A stretch of 64,000 nt of DNA from Eutreptiella sp. 'Long Island Sound 2002' (GCA_964036045.1 OZ038397.1:26529346-26593345); one strand, 5' to 3'. Shown: positions 1 through 12,211, numbered from the stretch's first letter. Translations and numbers: made by a program. Notes: generated from the letters alone by a model not told the origin.

Positions 1-571
1 ACAACATGGGGCCGCCTGGCGGAGCGGGCCAGCGGACGGGGGTCCCAGGACTCACGAGGACGGGGGTGCGAGGGGAGCACCGCGCTGGTGCGCGGTGCTG
101 CAACCCGGGTGGCGCATAAGCGAGGGGGGCCCCACGACGGGACGACGAAGTCGACGACTATTGATACCCCTGCACAAGGCGTCACGCTTGAGCGGCGGAT
201 ACGTCGAATGCAGTCCCCGTCACGGCTCTCCGTGTAGCGGCCTGGAAGATTGCCACGGCGAGGTGGACGTTTTGCCAGAGCCGATTGTAGAACGCTGCGC
301 CCACTGTGAGCAGGAGGTGGCTAGCAAGGGGGAGGGACGCACCCGAGGTGCGGCACTCAGCCCTTGGAGATACGAGAGGGAAGAGGGAGAGATCGAGTAC
401 ACCATACGGGTGGATCAGAGCAGAGAAGGGGGCCACGATGGCTGGAGATGAGTCACGTGGTGGCACGACTATCACGACGTATCACGACTGGCTTCGAGCG
501 TGGCAGTGCGTGCAGGCAATCCGTCCTACAGCTACCATCCTGAGGGTTTTTGGACTGGTGCTAGGTCACCA

Positions 572-648
572 GGGTGGGTGGGTGCGTGGGTGGGTGGGTG
601 CGTGCGTGGGTGGGTGGGTGGGTGGGTGCGTGCGTGCGTGCGTGCGTC
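572..648. repeat. GGGT/GTGC microsatellite (also 5016-5092)
   Basis: Uninterrupted mixture of GGGT and GCGT tetranucleotides. The second duplication copy has the same array with one G-to-T change. The repeated G-triplets give G-quadruplex potential on the plus strand. Confidence 0.9.
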
Positions 649-1110
649 AGGTGTTCGGCATGGCACCCGCAGCAGTGGAACGTGCCATGCCTGACTGCCA
701 AACAGTCAGCAGGGCGCTTCTCTGTCACCCCGTCTGTTTTTCTCTTTCCTTTTTTTTTTTGGCGCCAAGCAGCCCCCCCCGACACAACCGCCTAACCGCC
801 AATGGTTGCCGCCCGAAGATGACTGAGGGGACATGATCCGAGGTGTTCCCGGGACCGAGAAGGCGTGCACACACACACACACACACGTTGGGAACCGCGA
901 GACAAGAACGAAGCAAGAAAAGCGGTTGAAAGAAAACTCCTCAGGAACAGCAGGGCTGTCCTAGACGTCTTTCGGTCTGTTGGTAGAGAATGAGCAAGTG
1001 CAGTTCCGGGCAGTGGACCTTTCCTTTTCCCGAGTTCAGTTCTGCATCGCCCAACAGACCATAAAAACCGCCCGCGGAGGAGCTCGTGCACTACCGTTGC
1101 CATAGCCTAG

Positions 1111-1152
1111 TTTGCAAAAGGCGGAGCACAAGAACACTGCACAGAATTTGGG
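1111..1152. repeat. 42-bp direct repeat, first of three in the unit
   Basis: A motif starting TTTGCAAAAGGCGGAGCAC and ending near CACTGCACAGAA recurs at 1578-1619 and, more diverged, at 1803-1838. The same three positions recur in the second duplication copy. I see no coding reason for the conservation. Confidence 0.8.
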
Positions 1153-1513
1153 ACGGCAGTACAAAGTATCACCAAGGCCGGTACCAATGCCGGCGATAGA
1201 AGCTGACCCCGCCCTCCAAGAGAGCCATGGCTGCCCGCCTGCAACGCGGACGCAGTCCCAGCACATAGCGGTCAACAGACGAGACTGACCCAACGCAAAA
1301 ACCCGGGGATGAATCGGTCTCCCGCTCAGCACGTCAGACTGCCGCCACATGAGGCGGTGATCATGCTGGACCCAACCACACGCAACCATTTAACCCGTGA
1401 AGGGCGGGGTGCACGTGCAACCCCCCCCCCAACTAAACTAGACTTGGCTGGGGTCCGGTGGGCGGATGGCCGGACCTAAAAGAGGAGCGGCTGCCGTGGG
1501 TGGGTGGGCGGGT

Positions 1514-1577
1514 AAAGACAGAAAAACTGCCTAAGAAAGGAGGTGCAAACAAAAGTTGAAACGAGGTTCAACTAGTG
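1514..1577. repeat. 64-bp direct repeat (pair with 2863-2926)
   Basis: The segment running from AAAGACAGAAAAACTGCC to GGTTCAACTAGTG is present at 1514-1577 and again at 2863-2926 with essentially no difference. The pair brackets the minisatellite. The duplicated unit carries it at 5957-6020 and 7310-7373. This could mark an older internal duplication or the ends of an unrecognised element. Confidence 0.85.
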
Positions 1578-2235
1578 TTTGCAAAAGGCGGAGCACAAGA
1601 ACACTGCACAGAACTTGGGTATTCATTCTCCGCCGCAACCCTCCCTGCCCCCCCCCCCCCCGGCCCCAGCCACGCACTGGTGCCATCAGGAACCCGCTGG
1701 CCATAGCAGAGAACCGAAGGGGTGGAAACTGAGTTCTAAACCCCCTCCGAAACACCAACCAACGCAGAAAACTCCCCATGGGCCTTAGGGCCGCCACTGC
1801 AGTTTGCACAAGCAGAGCACAAGAAAACTGCACAGAACCCCCCCCCCCCCCACAGCAACCGCAGGTCCCGCCAACGTGCACAGCTGTCCCGCGTCTACCC
1901 GAGACACGGCGCCGCGCTCATGGGCAGGGACCAACGGCTGAAGGGGAGTGGAAGTAGGGGCCGCGCCGGGCTCTTTGCCCACTTCAGCAGGAGTGCACCC
2001 GGCGGCCTCCACTCATGAGCCTATCGGTATTAGTCCACAGGCCTGGCAAGACTGGACCTGGGGCCATATTCAGCTTACGGGCAGGTCCTTGGGACAGGCG
2101 GTCTGCCTCCGCCTGAGCACAAACGCCTTGGCTCACTGGGCAGCGAATAGGGCGACCTCCTCTGCAGTCCTCAGAGCCTTCACCCGTCACGACGTCCTGC
2201 ACCTAGTTGCCGAACATGGAGAACAAGGCCAATCA

Positions 2236-2826
2236 GCTGCCAGAACTGGTGGTCTGGGGGCCAGTGCTGCTCAATCCGCTGCCGCCAGAACTGTGTCCTG
2301 GAGGCCAGTGCTGCTCAAACCGCGGCCGCCAGCACTGGTGGTCTGGAGGCCAGTGCTGCTCAAACCGCTGCCGCCATAACTAGTGGTCTGGAGGTCAGTG
2401 CTGGTCAAACCGCTGCTGCCAAAATTGGTGGTCTGGAGGCTAGAGCTGCTCGAACCGCTGCCGCCAGGAATGGTGGCCTGGAGGCCATTGCTGCTCAAAC
2501 CGCTGCTGCCAAAATTGGTGGCTTGGAGGCCAGTGCTGCTCAAACCGCTGCCGCCAGAACTGGTGGTCAGGAGGCCAGTGCTGCTCAAACCGCTGCTGCC
2601 AAAATTGGCGGTCTGGAGGCCAGTGCTGCTCGTACCGCTGCCGCCAGAAATGGTGGTCTGGAGGTCAGTGCTGCTCAAACCGCAGCTGCCAAAATTGGTG
2701 CCTTGGAGGCCAGCGCTGCTCAAAACGCTGCTGCCAAAATTGGTGGTCTGGAGGTCGATGCTGCTCGAACCGCTGCCATCAGAACTGGTGGTCCGGAGGT
2801 CAGTGCCGCTCAAACCGCTGCCTGCC
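2236..2826. repeat. 45-bp minisatellite, about 13 units
   Basis: The unit is 45 bp, typically GGTGGTCTGGAGGCCAGTGC followed by TGCTCAAACCGCTGCTGCC and AAAATT. Because 45 is a multiple of three and the unit lacks stops in several frames, long open frames arise on both strands: 15-residue repeats such as GGLEASAAQTAAAKI on plus and a Ser/Thr/Gly-rich repeat on minus. None has independent support as a gene. Confidence 0.95.
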
Positions 2827-2991
2827 GTAAGGCCCATGGTGGGGAGTCATATGTCCCCCTAAAAAGACAGAAAAACTGCCTAAGAAAGGAGGTGCAAACA
2901 AAAGTTGAAACGAGGTTCAACTAGTGATTTATCGTGTGCCGGGTGCCACCACCCCGCCACACACACACAGGAAAACATTCAGGGAGGGCGG

Positions 2992-3179
2992 GGTTTGCGC
3001 AGCGTGGTACAGCGGCCGTGCAGCCGGCTGGTACCTTGAAGACCCGAGTTCGAGTCCTCCTCCGCCGGCAAGCAGAGGAGGACTACGAGGAGGAAATGCG
3101 CCAGCCGGCGGACGCCGGTAGCAGTGACGGGGCGCGCTGCTGCAGGTGTGTCGTGACCGGTGCCTCGTTTTTTGTGTGT
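2992..3179 (+). repeat. tRNA-derived SINE-like unit 1
   Basis: An internal RNA polymerase III promoter pattern is visible: A-box-like TGGTACAGCGG at 3005-3015 and B-box core GTTCGAGTC at 3048-3056. A tail follows with GCGCGCTGCTGCAGGTGTG and a T-run near 3168-3174 that could terminate Pol III. The cloverleaf does not close, so this is a SINE-like unit and not a tRNA gene. The duplication places a copy at 7439-7626. Confidence 0.6.
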
Positions 3180-3261
3180 TATCTCAGACATGCAAGGGAA
3201 ATATTCATGGTGGGGGAGGCAGGAAGGATGGAGGGATAGGGGGACCAGACTTTCGCTGGGT

Positions 3262-3446
3262 TTTGCGCAGCATGGTGGAGCGGTCGCGCAACAGACCGCC
3301 GCCCTGAAGACCCCGGTTCGAGTCCTCTTCCGCGGGCAAGCGGAAGAGGAGTATGAGGAGGACATGCGCCACCCGGCGGACGGCGGTAGCAGTGACGGAG
3401 CGCGCTGCTGCAGGTGTGCTGTGCTTGGTGCTTCGTTTTTGTGTGT
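3262..3446 (+). repeat. tRNA-derived SINE-like unit 2
   Basis: Diverged relative of the unit at 2992 in the same orientation about 270 bp downstream. It has A-box-like TGGTGGAGCGG at 3273-3283, a canonical B box GGTTCGAGTCC at 3315-3325, the same tail and a T-run near 3436. A copy lies at 7709-7893. A third partial relative follows at about 3500-3590. Confidence 0.6.
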
Positions 3447-3648
3447 GTGTGTCTGCCCCCCGGGGTGGGAGGGGGAGGGGGGGGGGGGTTGAGAAAAAAT
3501 GGAGGAGACACGCCACCCGTCGCACCGGCGGTACCGGTGGTGGAGCGGGATGCTGAAGGGGGCGGTGGCGGGAACCTCACCGACGGGCCCCTGGACGGAC
3601 GGACGAACCCGGGTTCGAACCCCCGACCACGACGAGCGCCAGCCATGG

Positions 3649-4444
3649 ATCTTGTGGATCTTGTGGGGGGACGTGCTCGATGACCTTCGTGTCCGACGGG
3701 CCTGCGGCGGCCGTGACGGTGGCCGTGAGCAGGAGCCCTCGCGGCGTCCACGCCCCCGCTACGGCCGTAATAGCGTGGATGTTGCCGTCGGCAGCCGTCC
3801 ACCGCAGGGCGTCACATAGGTCAGCTAGGGCTGGTACAAGGCGGCCCGCTGCTGGAATATGTCTCCAAAGACCCAGAGGCCCTTACAGCGGCCCTCGTCA
3901 CGCGGTGGAGCCCGAGCCACGTCCCGATCTCCGCGTCACGCCTTCGCAGCCAGGTCTTCAAGGGCCTGTACACGGCCCGGGAGCAGCCTCCACCCATCGA
4001 CACTGCTACGCCTCCAGACATCCAAAGTCAAAAGGTCTCCGTCGGTGGCCCGGAGGGCTGTATCCGCCGCTTCTAGCGCGTCATTCTTCAACATGTCCAG
4101 CTCTCGTAAGAGGCGATCTGCATCGTCAGACTGGGCAATATCCATCAAAAACATGGGGAACGGGCCCCGACGAATGGCGCCTCCCCGACTGGTGTTGGGG
4201 GCGGGAGAGGGGGAGTCCTGGGACGGCGTTGAGCGGTCTGACATGGTCGACTGTGGTGAGGAAGGAGCGGGTGGCCAGTGGCCGCATGGCGCCGGGGGGG
4301 GCGACAATCCGGGGTGCTAGCGAACGGACAAACACGGACAATACAGGTAGCCCCCACTGGACGGGGTGTATAAGAAAGAAACAAAGGGTGCCACGAGCGT
4401 GGCCATGATGCGATGAAACAAAGAGCATGGGGCGAGAGCGCACA
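3649..4444. other. Spacer between the two duplication copies
   Basis: This 796-bp segment is single-copy in the window. It may also lie left of copy 1, outside the window. Its only plausible content is the small minus-strand open frame at 3936-4244. Confidence 0.7.
3936..4244 (-). CDS. Hypothetical 102-residue protein, possibly frameshifted
   Basis: The minus-strand ATG at 4244 opens MSDRSTPSQ, then a Ser/Pro-rich start. A leucine- and acid-rich stretch that looks helical follows (around DADRLLRELDMLKNDALEA). I do not recognise the family. The frame stops at 3936, but an adjacent minus frame (about 3830-3970) continues with similar composition, including TWLRRRDAEIGTWLG. The gene may therefore be frameshifted or spliced. 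A longer in-frame start exists at 4307. Composition, not homology, is the only support. Confidence 0.3.
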   Translation of the reverse strand: MSDRSTPSQDSPSPAPNTSRGGAIRRGPFPMFLMDIAQSDDADRLLRELDMLKNDALEAADTALRATDGDLLTLDVWRRSSVDGWRLLPGRVQALEDLAAKA

Positions 4445-7400
4445 ACAACATGGGGCCGCCTGGCGGAGCGGGCCAGCGGACGGGGGTCCCAGGACTCACG
4501 AGGACGGGGGTGCGAGGGGAGCACCGCGCTGGTGCGCGGTGCTGCAACCCGGGTGGCGCATAAGCGAGGGGGGCCCCACGACGGGACGACGAAGTCGACG
4601 ACTATTGATACCCCTGCACAAGGCGTCACGCTTGAGCGGCGGATACGTCGAATGCAGTCCCCGTCACGGCTCTCCGTGTAGCGGCCTGGAAGATTGCCAC
4701 GGCGAGGTGGACGTTTTGCCAGAGCCGATTGTAGAACGCTGCGCCCACTGTGAGCAGGAGGTGGCTAGCAAGGGGGAGGGACGCACCCGAGGTGCGGCAC
4801 TCAGCCCTTGGAGATACGAGAGGGAAGAGGGAGAGATCGAGTACACCATACGGGTGGATCAGAGCAGAGAAGGGGGCCACGATGGCTGGAGATGAGTCAC
4901 GTGGTGGCACGACTATCACGACGTATCACGACTGGCTTCGAGCGTGGCAGTGCGTGCAGGCAATCCGTCCTACAGCTACCATCGTGAGGGTTTTTGGACT
5001 GGTGCCAGGTCACCAGGGTGGGTGGGTGCGTGGGTGGGTGGGTGCGTGTGTGGGTGGGTGGGTGGGTGGGTGCGTGCGTGCGTGCGTGCGTCAGGTGTTC
5101 GGCATGGCACCCGCAGCAGTGGAACGTGCCATGCCTGACTGCCAAACAGTCAGCAGGGCGCTTCTCTGTCACCCCGTCTGTTTTTCTCTTTCCTTTTTTT
5201 TTTTGGCGCCAAGCAGCCCCCCCGACACAATCGCCTAACCGCCAATGGTTGCCGCCCGAAGATGACTGAGGGGACATGATCCGAGGTGTTCCCGGGACCG
5301 AGAAGGCGTGCACACACACACACACACACGTTGGGAACCGCGAGACAAGAACGAAGCAAGAAAAGCGGTTGAAAGAAAACTCCTCAGGAACAGCAGGGCT
5401 GTCCTAGACGTCTTTCGGTCTGTTGGTAGAGAATGAGCAAGTGCAGTTCCGGGCAGTGGACCTTTCCTTTTCCCGAGTTCAGTTCTGCATCGCCCAACAG
5501 ACCATAAAAACCGCCCGCGGAGGAGCTCGTGCACTACCGTTGCCATAGCCTAGTTTGCAAAAGGCGGAGCACAAGAACACTGCACAGAATTTGGGACGGC
5601 AGTACAAAGTATCACCAAGGCCGGTACCAATGCCGGCGATAGAAGCTGACCCCGCCCTCCAAGAGAGCCATGGCTGCCCGCCTGCAACGCGGACGCAGTC
5701 CCAGCACATAGCGGTCAACAGACGAGACTGACCCAACGCAAAAACCCGGGGATGAATCGGTCTCCCGCTCAGCACGTCAGACTGCCGCCACATGAGGCGG
5801 TGATCATGCTGGACCCAACCACACGCAACCATTTAACCCGTGAAGGGCGGGGTGCACGTGCAACCCCCCCCCCAACTAAACTAGACTTGGCTGGGGTCCG
5901 GTGGGCGGATGGCCGGACCTAAAAGAGGAGCGGCTGCCGTGGGTGGGTGGGCGGGTAAAGACAGAAAAACTGCCTAAGAAAGGAGGTGCAAACAAAAGTT
6001 GAAACGAGGTTCAACTAGTGTTTGCAAAAGGCGGAGCACAAGAACACTGCACAGAACTTGGGTATTCATTCTCCGCCGCAACCCTCCCTGCCCCCCCCCC
6101 CCCCCCGGCCCCAGCCACGCACTGGTGCCATCAGGAACCCGCTGGCCATAGCAGAGAACCGGAGGGGTGGAAACTGAGTTCTAAACCCCCTCCGAAACAC
6201 CAACCAACGCAGAAAACTCCCCATGGGCCTTAGGGCCGCCACTGCAGTTTGCACAAGCAGAGCACAAGAAAACTGCACAGAACCTCCCCCCTGCCCCCAC
6301 AGCAACCGCAGGTCCCGCCAACGTGCACAGCTGTCCCGCGTCTACCCGAGACACGGCGCCGCGCTCATGGGCAGGGACCAACGGCTGAAGGGGAGTGGAA
6401 GTAGGGGCCGCGCCGGGCTCTTTGCCCACTTCAGCAGGAGTGCACCCGGCGGCCTCCACTCATGAGCCTATCAGTATTAGTCCACAGGCCTGGCAAGACT
6501 GGACCTGGGGCCATATTCAGCTTACGGGCAGGTCCTTGGGACAGGCGGTCTGCCTCCGCCTGAGCACAAAGGCCTTGGCTCACTGGGCAGCGAATAGGGC
6601 GACCTCCTCTGCAGTCCTCAGAGCCTTCACCCGTCACGACGTCCTGCACCTAGTTGCCGAACATGGAGAACAAGGCCAATCAGCTGCCAGAACGGGTGGT
6701 CTGGGGGCCAGTGCTGCTCAATCCGCTGCCGCCAGAACTGTGTCCTGGAGGCCAGTGCTGCTCAAACCGCGGCCGCCAGCACTGGTGGTCTGGAGGCCAG
6801 TGCTGCTCAAACCGCTGCCGCCATAACTAGTGGTCTGGAGGTCAGTGCTGGTCAAACCGCTGCTGCCAAAATTGGTGGTCTGGAGGCTAGAGCTGCTCGA
6901 ACCGCTGCCGCCAGGAATGGTGGCCTGGAGGCCATTGCTGCTCAAACCGCTGCTGCCAAAATTGGTGGCCTGGAGGCCAGTGCTGCTCAAACCGCTGCCG
7001 CCAGAACTGGTGGTCTGGAGGCCAGTGCTGCTCAAACCGCTGCTGCCAAAATTGGCGGTCTGGAGGCCAGTGCTGCTCGTACCGCTGCCGCCAGAAATGG
7101 TGGTCTGGAGGTCAGTGCTGCTCAAACCGCAGCTGCCAAAATTGGTGCCTTGGAGGCCAGCGCTGCTCAAAACGCTGCTGCCAAAATTGGTGGTCTGGAG
7201 GTCGATGCTGCTCGAACCGCTGCCATCAGAACTGGTGGTCCGGAGGTCAGTGCCGCTCAAACCGCTGCCTGCCGTAAGGCCCATGGTGGGGAGTCATATG
7301 TCCCCCTAAAAAGACAGAAAAACTGCCTAAGAAAGGAGGTGCAAACAAAAGTTGAAACGAGGTTCAACTAGTGATTTATCGTGTGCTGGGTGCCACCACC

Positions 7401-8094
7401 CCGCCACACACACACAGGAAAACATTCAGGGAGGGCGGGGTTTGCGCAGCGTGGTACAGCGGCCGTGCAGCCGGCTGGTACCTTGAAGACCCGAGTTCGA
7501 GTCCTCCTCCGCCGGCAAGCAGAGGAGGACTACGAGGAGGAAATGCGCCACCCGGCGGACGCCGGTAGCAGTGACGGGGCGCGCTGCTGCAGGTGTGTCG
7601 TGACTGGTGCCTCGTTTTTTGTGTGTTATCTCAGACATGCAAGGGAAATATTCATGGTGGGGGAGGCAGGAAGGATGGAGGGATAGGGGGACCAGACTTT
7701 CGCTGGGTTTTGCGCAGCATGGTGGAGCGGTCGCGCAACAGACCGCCGCCCTGAAGACCCCGGTTCGAGTCCTCTTCCGCGGGCAAGCGGAAGAGGAGTA
7801 TGAGGAGGACATGCGCCACCCGGCGGACGGCGGTAGCAGTGACGGAGCGCGCTGCTGCAGGTGTGCTGTGCTTGGTGCTTCGTTTTTTGTGTGTGTGTCT
7901 GACCCCCGGGGTGGGAGGGGGAGGGGGGGGGGGGTTGAGAAAAAATGGAGGAGACACGCCACCCGTCGCACCGGCGGTACCGGTGGTGGAGCGGGATGCT
8001 GAAGGGGGCGGTGGCGGGGGCCTCACCGACGGGCCCGTGGACGGACGGACGAACCCGGGTTCGAACCCCCGACCACGACGAGCGCCAGCCATGG
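4445..8094. repeat. Tandem duplication, copy 2
   Basis: Near-identical direct copy of 1-3648. Only scattered substitutions and run-length changes are seen, for example near 4984, 5006 and 5049. Beyond 8094 this copy continues into sequence that completes a minus-strand tRNA-like relic, whereas copy 1 is cut off at the same point. Copy 2 therefore shows the original right-hand junction and copy 1 the recombinant one. Confidence 0.95.
6683..7273. repeat. 45-bp minisatellite, second copy
   Basis: Duplicate of the 2236-2826 array with the same number and order of variant units and only a few substitutions. The shared order of variants shows that the 4.4-kb duplication happened after the minisatellite had expanded. 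Confidence 0.95.
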
Positions 8095-8122
8095 CGCATA
8101 CCACTAGACCGTCCATGCCTCT
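8045..8122 (-). repeat. Minus-strand tRNA-like relic spanning the duplication edge
   Basis: Read on the minus strand it contains GGTCTAGTGGTATG, resembling the D-arm of tRNA-Glu/Gly, and GGGGGTTCGAACCC, a T-arm-like B box. The T stem pairs only partly and the acceptor ends do not pair, so I treat it as a SINE head or tRNA pseudogene. The first duplication copy retains only the B-box half (to 3648). Confidence 0.5.
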
Positions 8123-9118
8123 TACCAGTTTGGGTGCAAAAATTATATTCGGAAAAATTCGGACAGGCATGTTGTGCTCCCCCAACCCCCTGCGTGTCAT
8201 CGGGGACATGTGCGAATGTACCCTGATGTGTACCGGGCAGACTTGACATCCAGGGGCCCAGCAGACAGGGGTTTGGGGTGGTGGTGAGGCAACCCAGGGA
8301 GGGGTGTACAGCATCGGGTTCAGTGCACAGTGGCCATTTTCCGCAGGAGAGCGATGTCCATGCACCAGGCTGGCGTGTATCCTTCTGGCCGAAGATCCTC
8401 TAGGATTTCCCTATCCGTGTATCTGTCCCCTTCCCAGACAGCTTTGTTTGCAAGCCAGTGCACCAGTTTGGCTGTGGCGGTTGCACGGGAGCATGGGAGG
8501 TCGTGACCAACGCTGTACACGGCGCGCATAGTGTTTTCCGACCACCACGGGGAGGCGGCATACACACGGCGCACTGCTTTGTGCAGCGCCCGCATCGGCG
8601 TCATGCGCCTGTAGCCGGAGAGCATTGCTAGCTGGGCCCAGGCCAGTGCCGACAGAATTTGGGCAGCCCATGTTTGCTACCAGGGGAGGGCACCGGTGAG
8701 GCTGCTGATAAGTATACGCGGCAAATACTCCCTGGGCGCGCGTGTTGGACTGATGAGGGGTGCCCCGTACCTCAGGTCCCAGGTGTCTGTGAGTGCAGAG
8801 GGGTGCGTGACTGCGCAACAGTGGCCCCCTCCCACCGTCATGTGAACCCCCAGTGCGCGCCGGCTCTGGCTCAAGCAGTCCCCGTCACATGACTGAGCCC
8901 CCCCGTCCACGCAGTCGCACAGCACTTCGAGGTTCCAGATGCTTGCCAGCAGGTCACAGACCTCCTGTACAAGTGTGGTGCGCGTGCCGGGGGATAGGTT
9001 GGTAGCCAGAAGAACATTGTCTCTGAACTGTGCCAGGCTGAACCACATTGTGCCTCTGGTCCAGAAAACGTAGCCGTCCTCGGACAGGCTCATGTTTCCC
9101 CAGTTCTTCATCCTCTTA

Positions 9119-9643
<525 letters not shown>

Positions 9644-10089
9644 AACCCCGGGAATGGGAGCTGACAGGGGGCGAGGGCCCAGGACACCATCTGCCACACT
9701 CCTTCAGAACAGACATGCTGGCATCGCCACCCTTGGCCGGGCAGTCTGCGGCTGCCCACCTGCGCGGCACACGCCCTTCAAGGGCTGGTGGTCTTGCGAC
9801 GGCGGAGAAGCATGGTCGAAGAGGTCGAAGAGGAGGCATCCCGGTCAGGCTCATGCATCTGAATGCCCGTCAGAACCAGTGATGCAAATAATAGGGAGGG
9901 GGGGTCCCCCTCGGCCGCCGCCGCCCCCCCTCCCCCCCTTGTCCCATCCACGGATAGGTGTCTCCACAGGTCCACAACTATGGGGACATGCACTCGTCCA
10001 CCGCATCGATGTCCACACGGTGACAGCCAACCGTGGCCATTTACCCTGGGACATGTCCACGGATAGCCAACCCCCCCACTCCACCCCCC
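9644..10089. other. No gene seen
   Basis: GC-rich sequence with C-runs and a short direct repeat TCCACGGATAG near 9949 and 10057. Open frames are short and mutually overlapping. Confidence 0.5.
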
Positions 10090-10467
10090 GTGTGACATTC
10101 CGTCGGGTTGCTGTTTCTTTACGGGGCCCTGGACAGTCACCCGTTCTTCCCTTGGCATGTTGTGTCGGGTCGCTGCGTTTTGTCGGCCGCTGCGGCCGGT
10201 GCTCCTGCTGGTGTCGTTTCCGCGTTCGCGGAGCCCAGTGGTTGGTGTGCGGGGGCTGTGCTGGTTGCGGCGGGTGCCGTTTGTGCGTTAGCAGTGCCCA
10301 GTAGTTGGCGTACCGCGGTTGTGCTGGTTGTTGCGGGGGTCTTTTGACGGTTTTCCCTGCCCGCGCACCTCCGCTCCGCGGTCGCCCACCACCTGCCTCA
10401 CCGCCTTTCCGTGTGCGTGAGGCCCAGGTGCCCCACTCCTCTGCGCGTTGTACCGGCCATCCACACC
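10090..10467. repeat. Dispersed 380-bp repeat, copy a
   Basis: Starts GTGTGACATTCCGTCGGG and ends near TTGTACCGGCCATCCAC. Related copies are at 10821-11197, 11594-11967 and 16294-16565. Each begins directly after a run of C. Internally there is a roughly 65-bp imperfect duplication around GCCCAGTGGTTGGTGTG and GCCCAGTAGTTGGCGTA. Confidence 0.85.
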
Positions 10468-10820
10468 CTGCGCACCACTACTCCATGGGTTGCGCGTGCG
10501 CATGGCGCGCTCCTTGCTGGTCGCGGGTGGCGCGCGCTCCGTTGTGGTTGATGCGGGTGGCGTGTGCGCCTGCGTGGTGTCCCGGGTGATTTACGCTGCA
10601 CGGTGGCCGCGCCGTCGTCCTTGGTTTTGCCCACCCCGGTTTTGTCTGAGGTTCCTTCCCTTTCCTGGCCCACCACTCCTGGGCGCCTCAGGGACCCCAG
10701 TGGTGGCCCACTGGGTGCTGGTACCCCTAGCCTGGCGCGATTCTTATTGGCTATTGGCATCCCTGGTCAGAACCCCTGGGCAACATATACTGTCACAACA
10801 TCCCCAATCCCAAGCCCCCT

Positions 10821-11197
10821 GTGTGACATTCCATCTGGTTGTTGTTTCTTTACGGGGCCCTGGGCAGTCACCTGTTCTTCCCTTTGCATGTTGCGTCGGG
10901 GCGCTGCTTTCTGTCGGCCGCTGCGGCCGGTGCTCCTGCTGGTGTCCTTTCCGCGTTCGCGGAGCCCAGTGGTTGGTGTGCCGGGGCTGTGCTGGATGTG
11001 GCGGGATGTGCCGTTTGCGCGTCAGCGGCGCCCAGTAGTTGGTGTACCGGGTTGTGCTGGTTGTTGGCGGGGTCATTTGACTGCTTTTGCTGTCCACGCG
11101 CCTCTGTCCACAGGCCGTCCATAATCTGCCTCGCTGTGTTTCCGTGTGCGTGAGGCCCAGGTGCCCTGCTCCTCCACGCGTTGTACCGGCCGTCCAC
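10821..11197. repeat. Dispersed 380-bp repeat, copy b
   Basis: Same orientation and end points as copy a. It is preceded by CCCCCT and followed by a C-run that turns directly into a G-run (11198-11218). The sequence between copies a and b is not shared with that between b and c, so this is not a simple tandem array. Confidence 0.85.
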
Positions 11198-11593
11198 CCC
11201 CCCCAGGGGGGGGGGGGGTAACCACAAGGTCCCTGAAGCCGCCAAACACGCTGTCTCAACAAAATGGCTGCACACCGCCCACACGTCCCGCAACACTTCG
11301 CAATACTTCCCCAGCACTCACACTGCCTCAACCAGCCCCACTCCTTGGGGGCCTGAAAAAGGGGTTTCGGCGTCACAAGGCAGCGCCACATACCGCCTCG
11401 CAGGCGACTCGCCATCCGGCGCGTACGTCAGCGGCGTTGCTCCGAACAAACCGCTCTTCTGAATGACACAACAAGAGGGCCGTCGGTGCTGCGCATTGCA
11501 GAAGAGTCTTGTAAGAATGGCGGAGCACCGCAGGAGGGCCCCCGGCCCGCTTTGGAAGCCTGGACGGGGGAATGGGTTCTGCACCACCCCCCT

Positions 11594-11967
11594 GTGTGAC
11601 ATTCCGTCGGGTTGTTGTTTCTTTACGGGGCCCTGGACAGTCACCCGTTCTTCCCTTCGCATGTCGGGTCGCTGCGTTCTGTCGGCCGCTGTGGCCGGTG
11701 CTCCTGCTGGTGTCGTTTCCGCGTTCGCGGAGCCCAGTAGTTGGTGTGTTGGGGCTGTGCTGGATGTGGCGGGATGGGCCGTTTGCGCGTCAGTGGCGCC
11801 CAGTAGTTGGCGCATTGGGGGTTGTGCTGGTTGTTGCGGGGTTCGTTTGACTGGTTTTGCTGCCCACACACCTCCGTCCTCAGGCCGTCCATAATCTGCC
11901 TCGCTGCGTTTCCGTGTGCGTGAGGCCCGGGTGCCCTGCTCCTCCACGCGTTGTGGCGGCCGTCCAC
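11594..11967. repeat. Dispersed 380-bp repeat, copy c
   Basis: Same structure as copies a and b, preceded by CCCCCC and followed by a long C-run at 11968-11980. The right end reads TTGTGGCGGCCGTCCACC. One small deletion occurs in the CATGTTGCGTCGGG region. Confidence 0.85.
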
Positions 11968-11995
11968 CCCCCCCCCCCCCCGAGGAAGCCTGGGC

Positions 11996-12211
11996 CAGTG
12001 CATGTGCGCACATAACGCGATCAGCACAAACAGGGCAGAAACTTGGCGCGCCAGTCCACAGGTAACTTTCTGTCACAAAAGACTGCAACACAAGGCTGAA
12101 CCACTGCCCCCTCTCAGGTGGTGTTTCCAAAAAGTGTGGGCGGGGGTCGTACACCTGCGCGTTCAATGTAACGTTTCCCTTTTGAGAGGTGCACCATAAC
12201 CTCATACCCAC
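11996..12211 (-). pseudogene. Fragment with Cys-rich CADRV module, related to 19.7 kb
   Basis: The minus-strand frame contains FVTESYLWTG followed by FCPVCADRVMCAHA. A matching minus-strand stretch at 19680-19810 reads LTERYLWS, then FCALCADRVLC. Spaced cysteines (C-x2-C and a later C) suggest a small zinc-binding unit. At 19.7 kb this module lies downstream of the AVWxG block, so it may be the C-terminus of the same unrecognised protein family. Only this part survives here. Confidence 0.45.

Larger units (their letters stand above)
1..3648. repeat. Tandem duplication, copy 1 (left-truncated by window)
   Basis: This block is repeated almost base for base at 4445-8094. The offset is 4444 at the left and drifts to 4447 and then 4446 through small indels in homopolymer and microsatellite runs. 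The right breakpoint is sharp: identity ends after AGCCATGG at 3648 and 8094. The left end lies outside the window. No convincing long gene is visible inside; the many open frames are short, overlapping and partly created by tandem repeats. Confidence 0.95.

Noticed and set aside
2236-2826. CRISPR-like regular repeats
   Set aside because: Units are directly adjacent with no unique spacers, and the context is eukaryotic.
2271-2924. Long open frames on both strands through the 45-bp repeat (188 and 133-159 codons), also at 6718-7371
   Set aside because: A 45-bp unit without stops keeps several frames open at once. There is no codon bias, domain or context favouring one.
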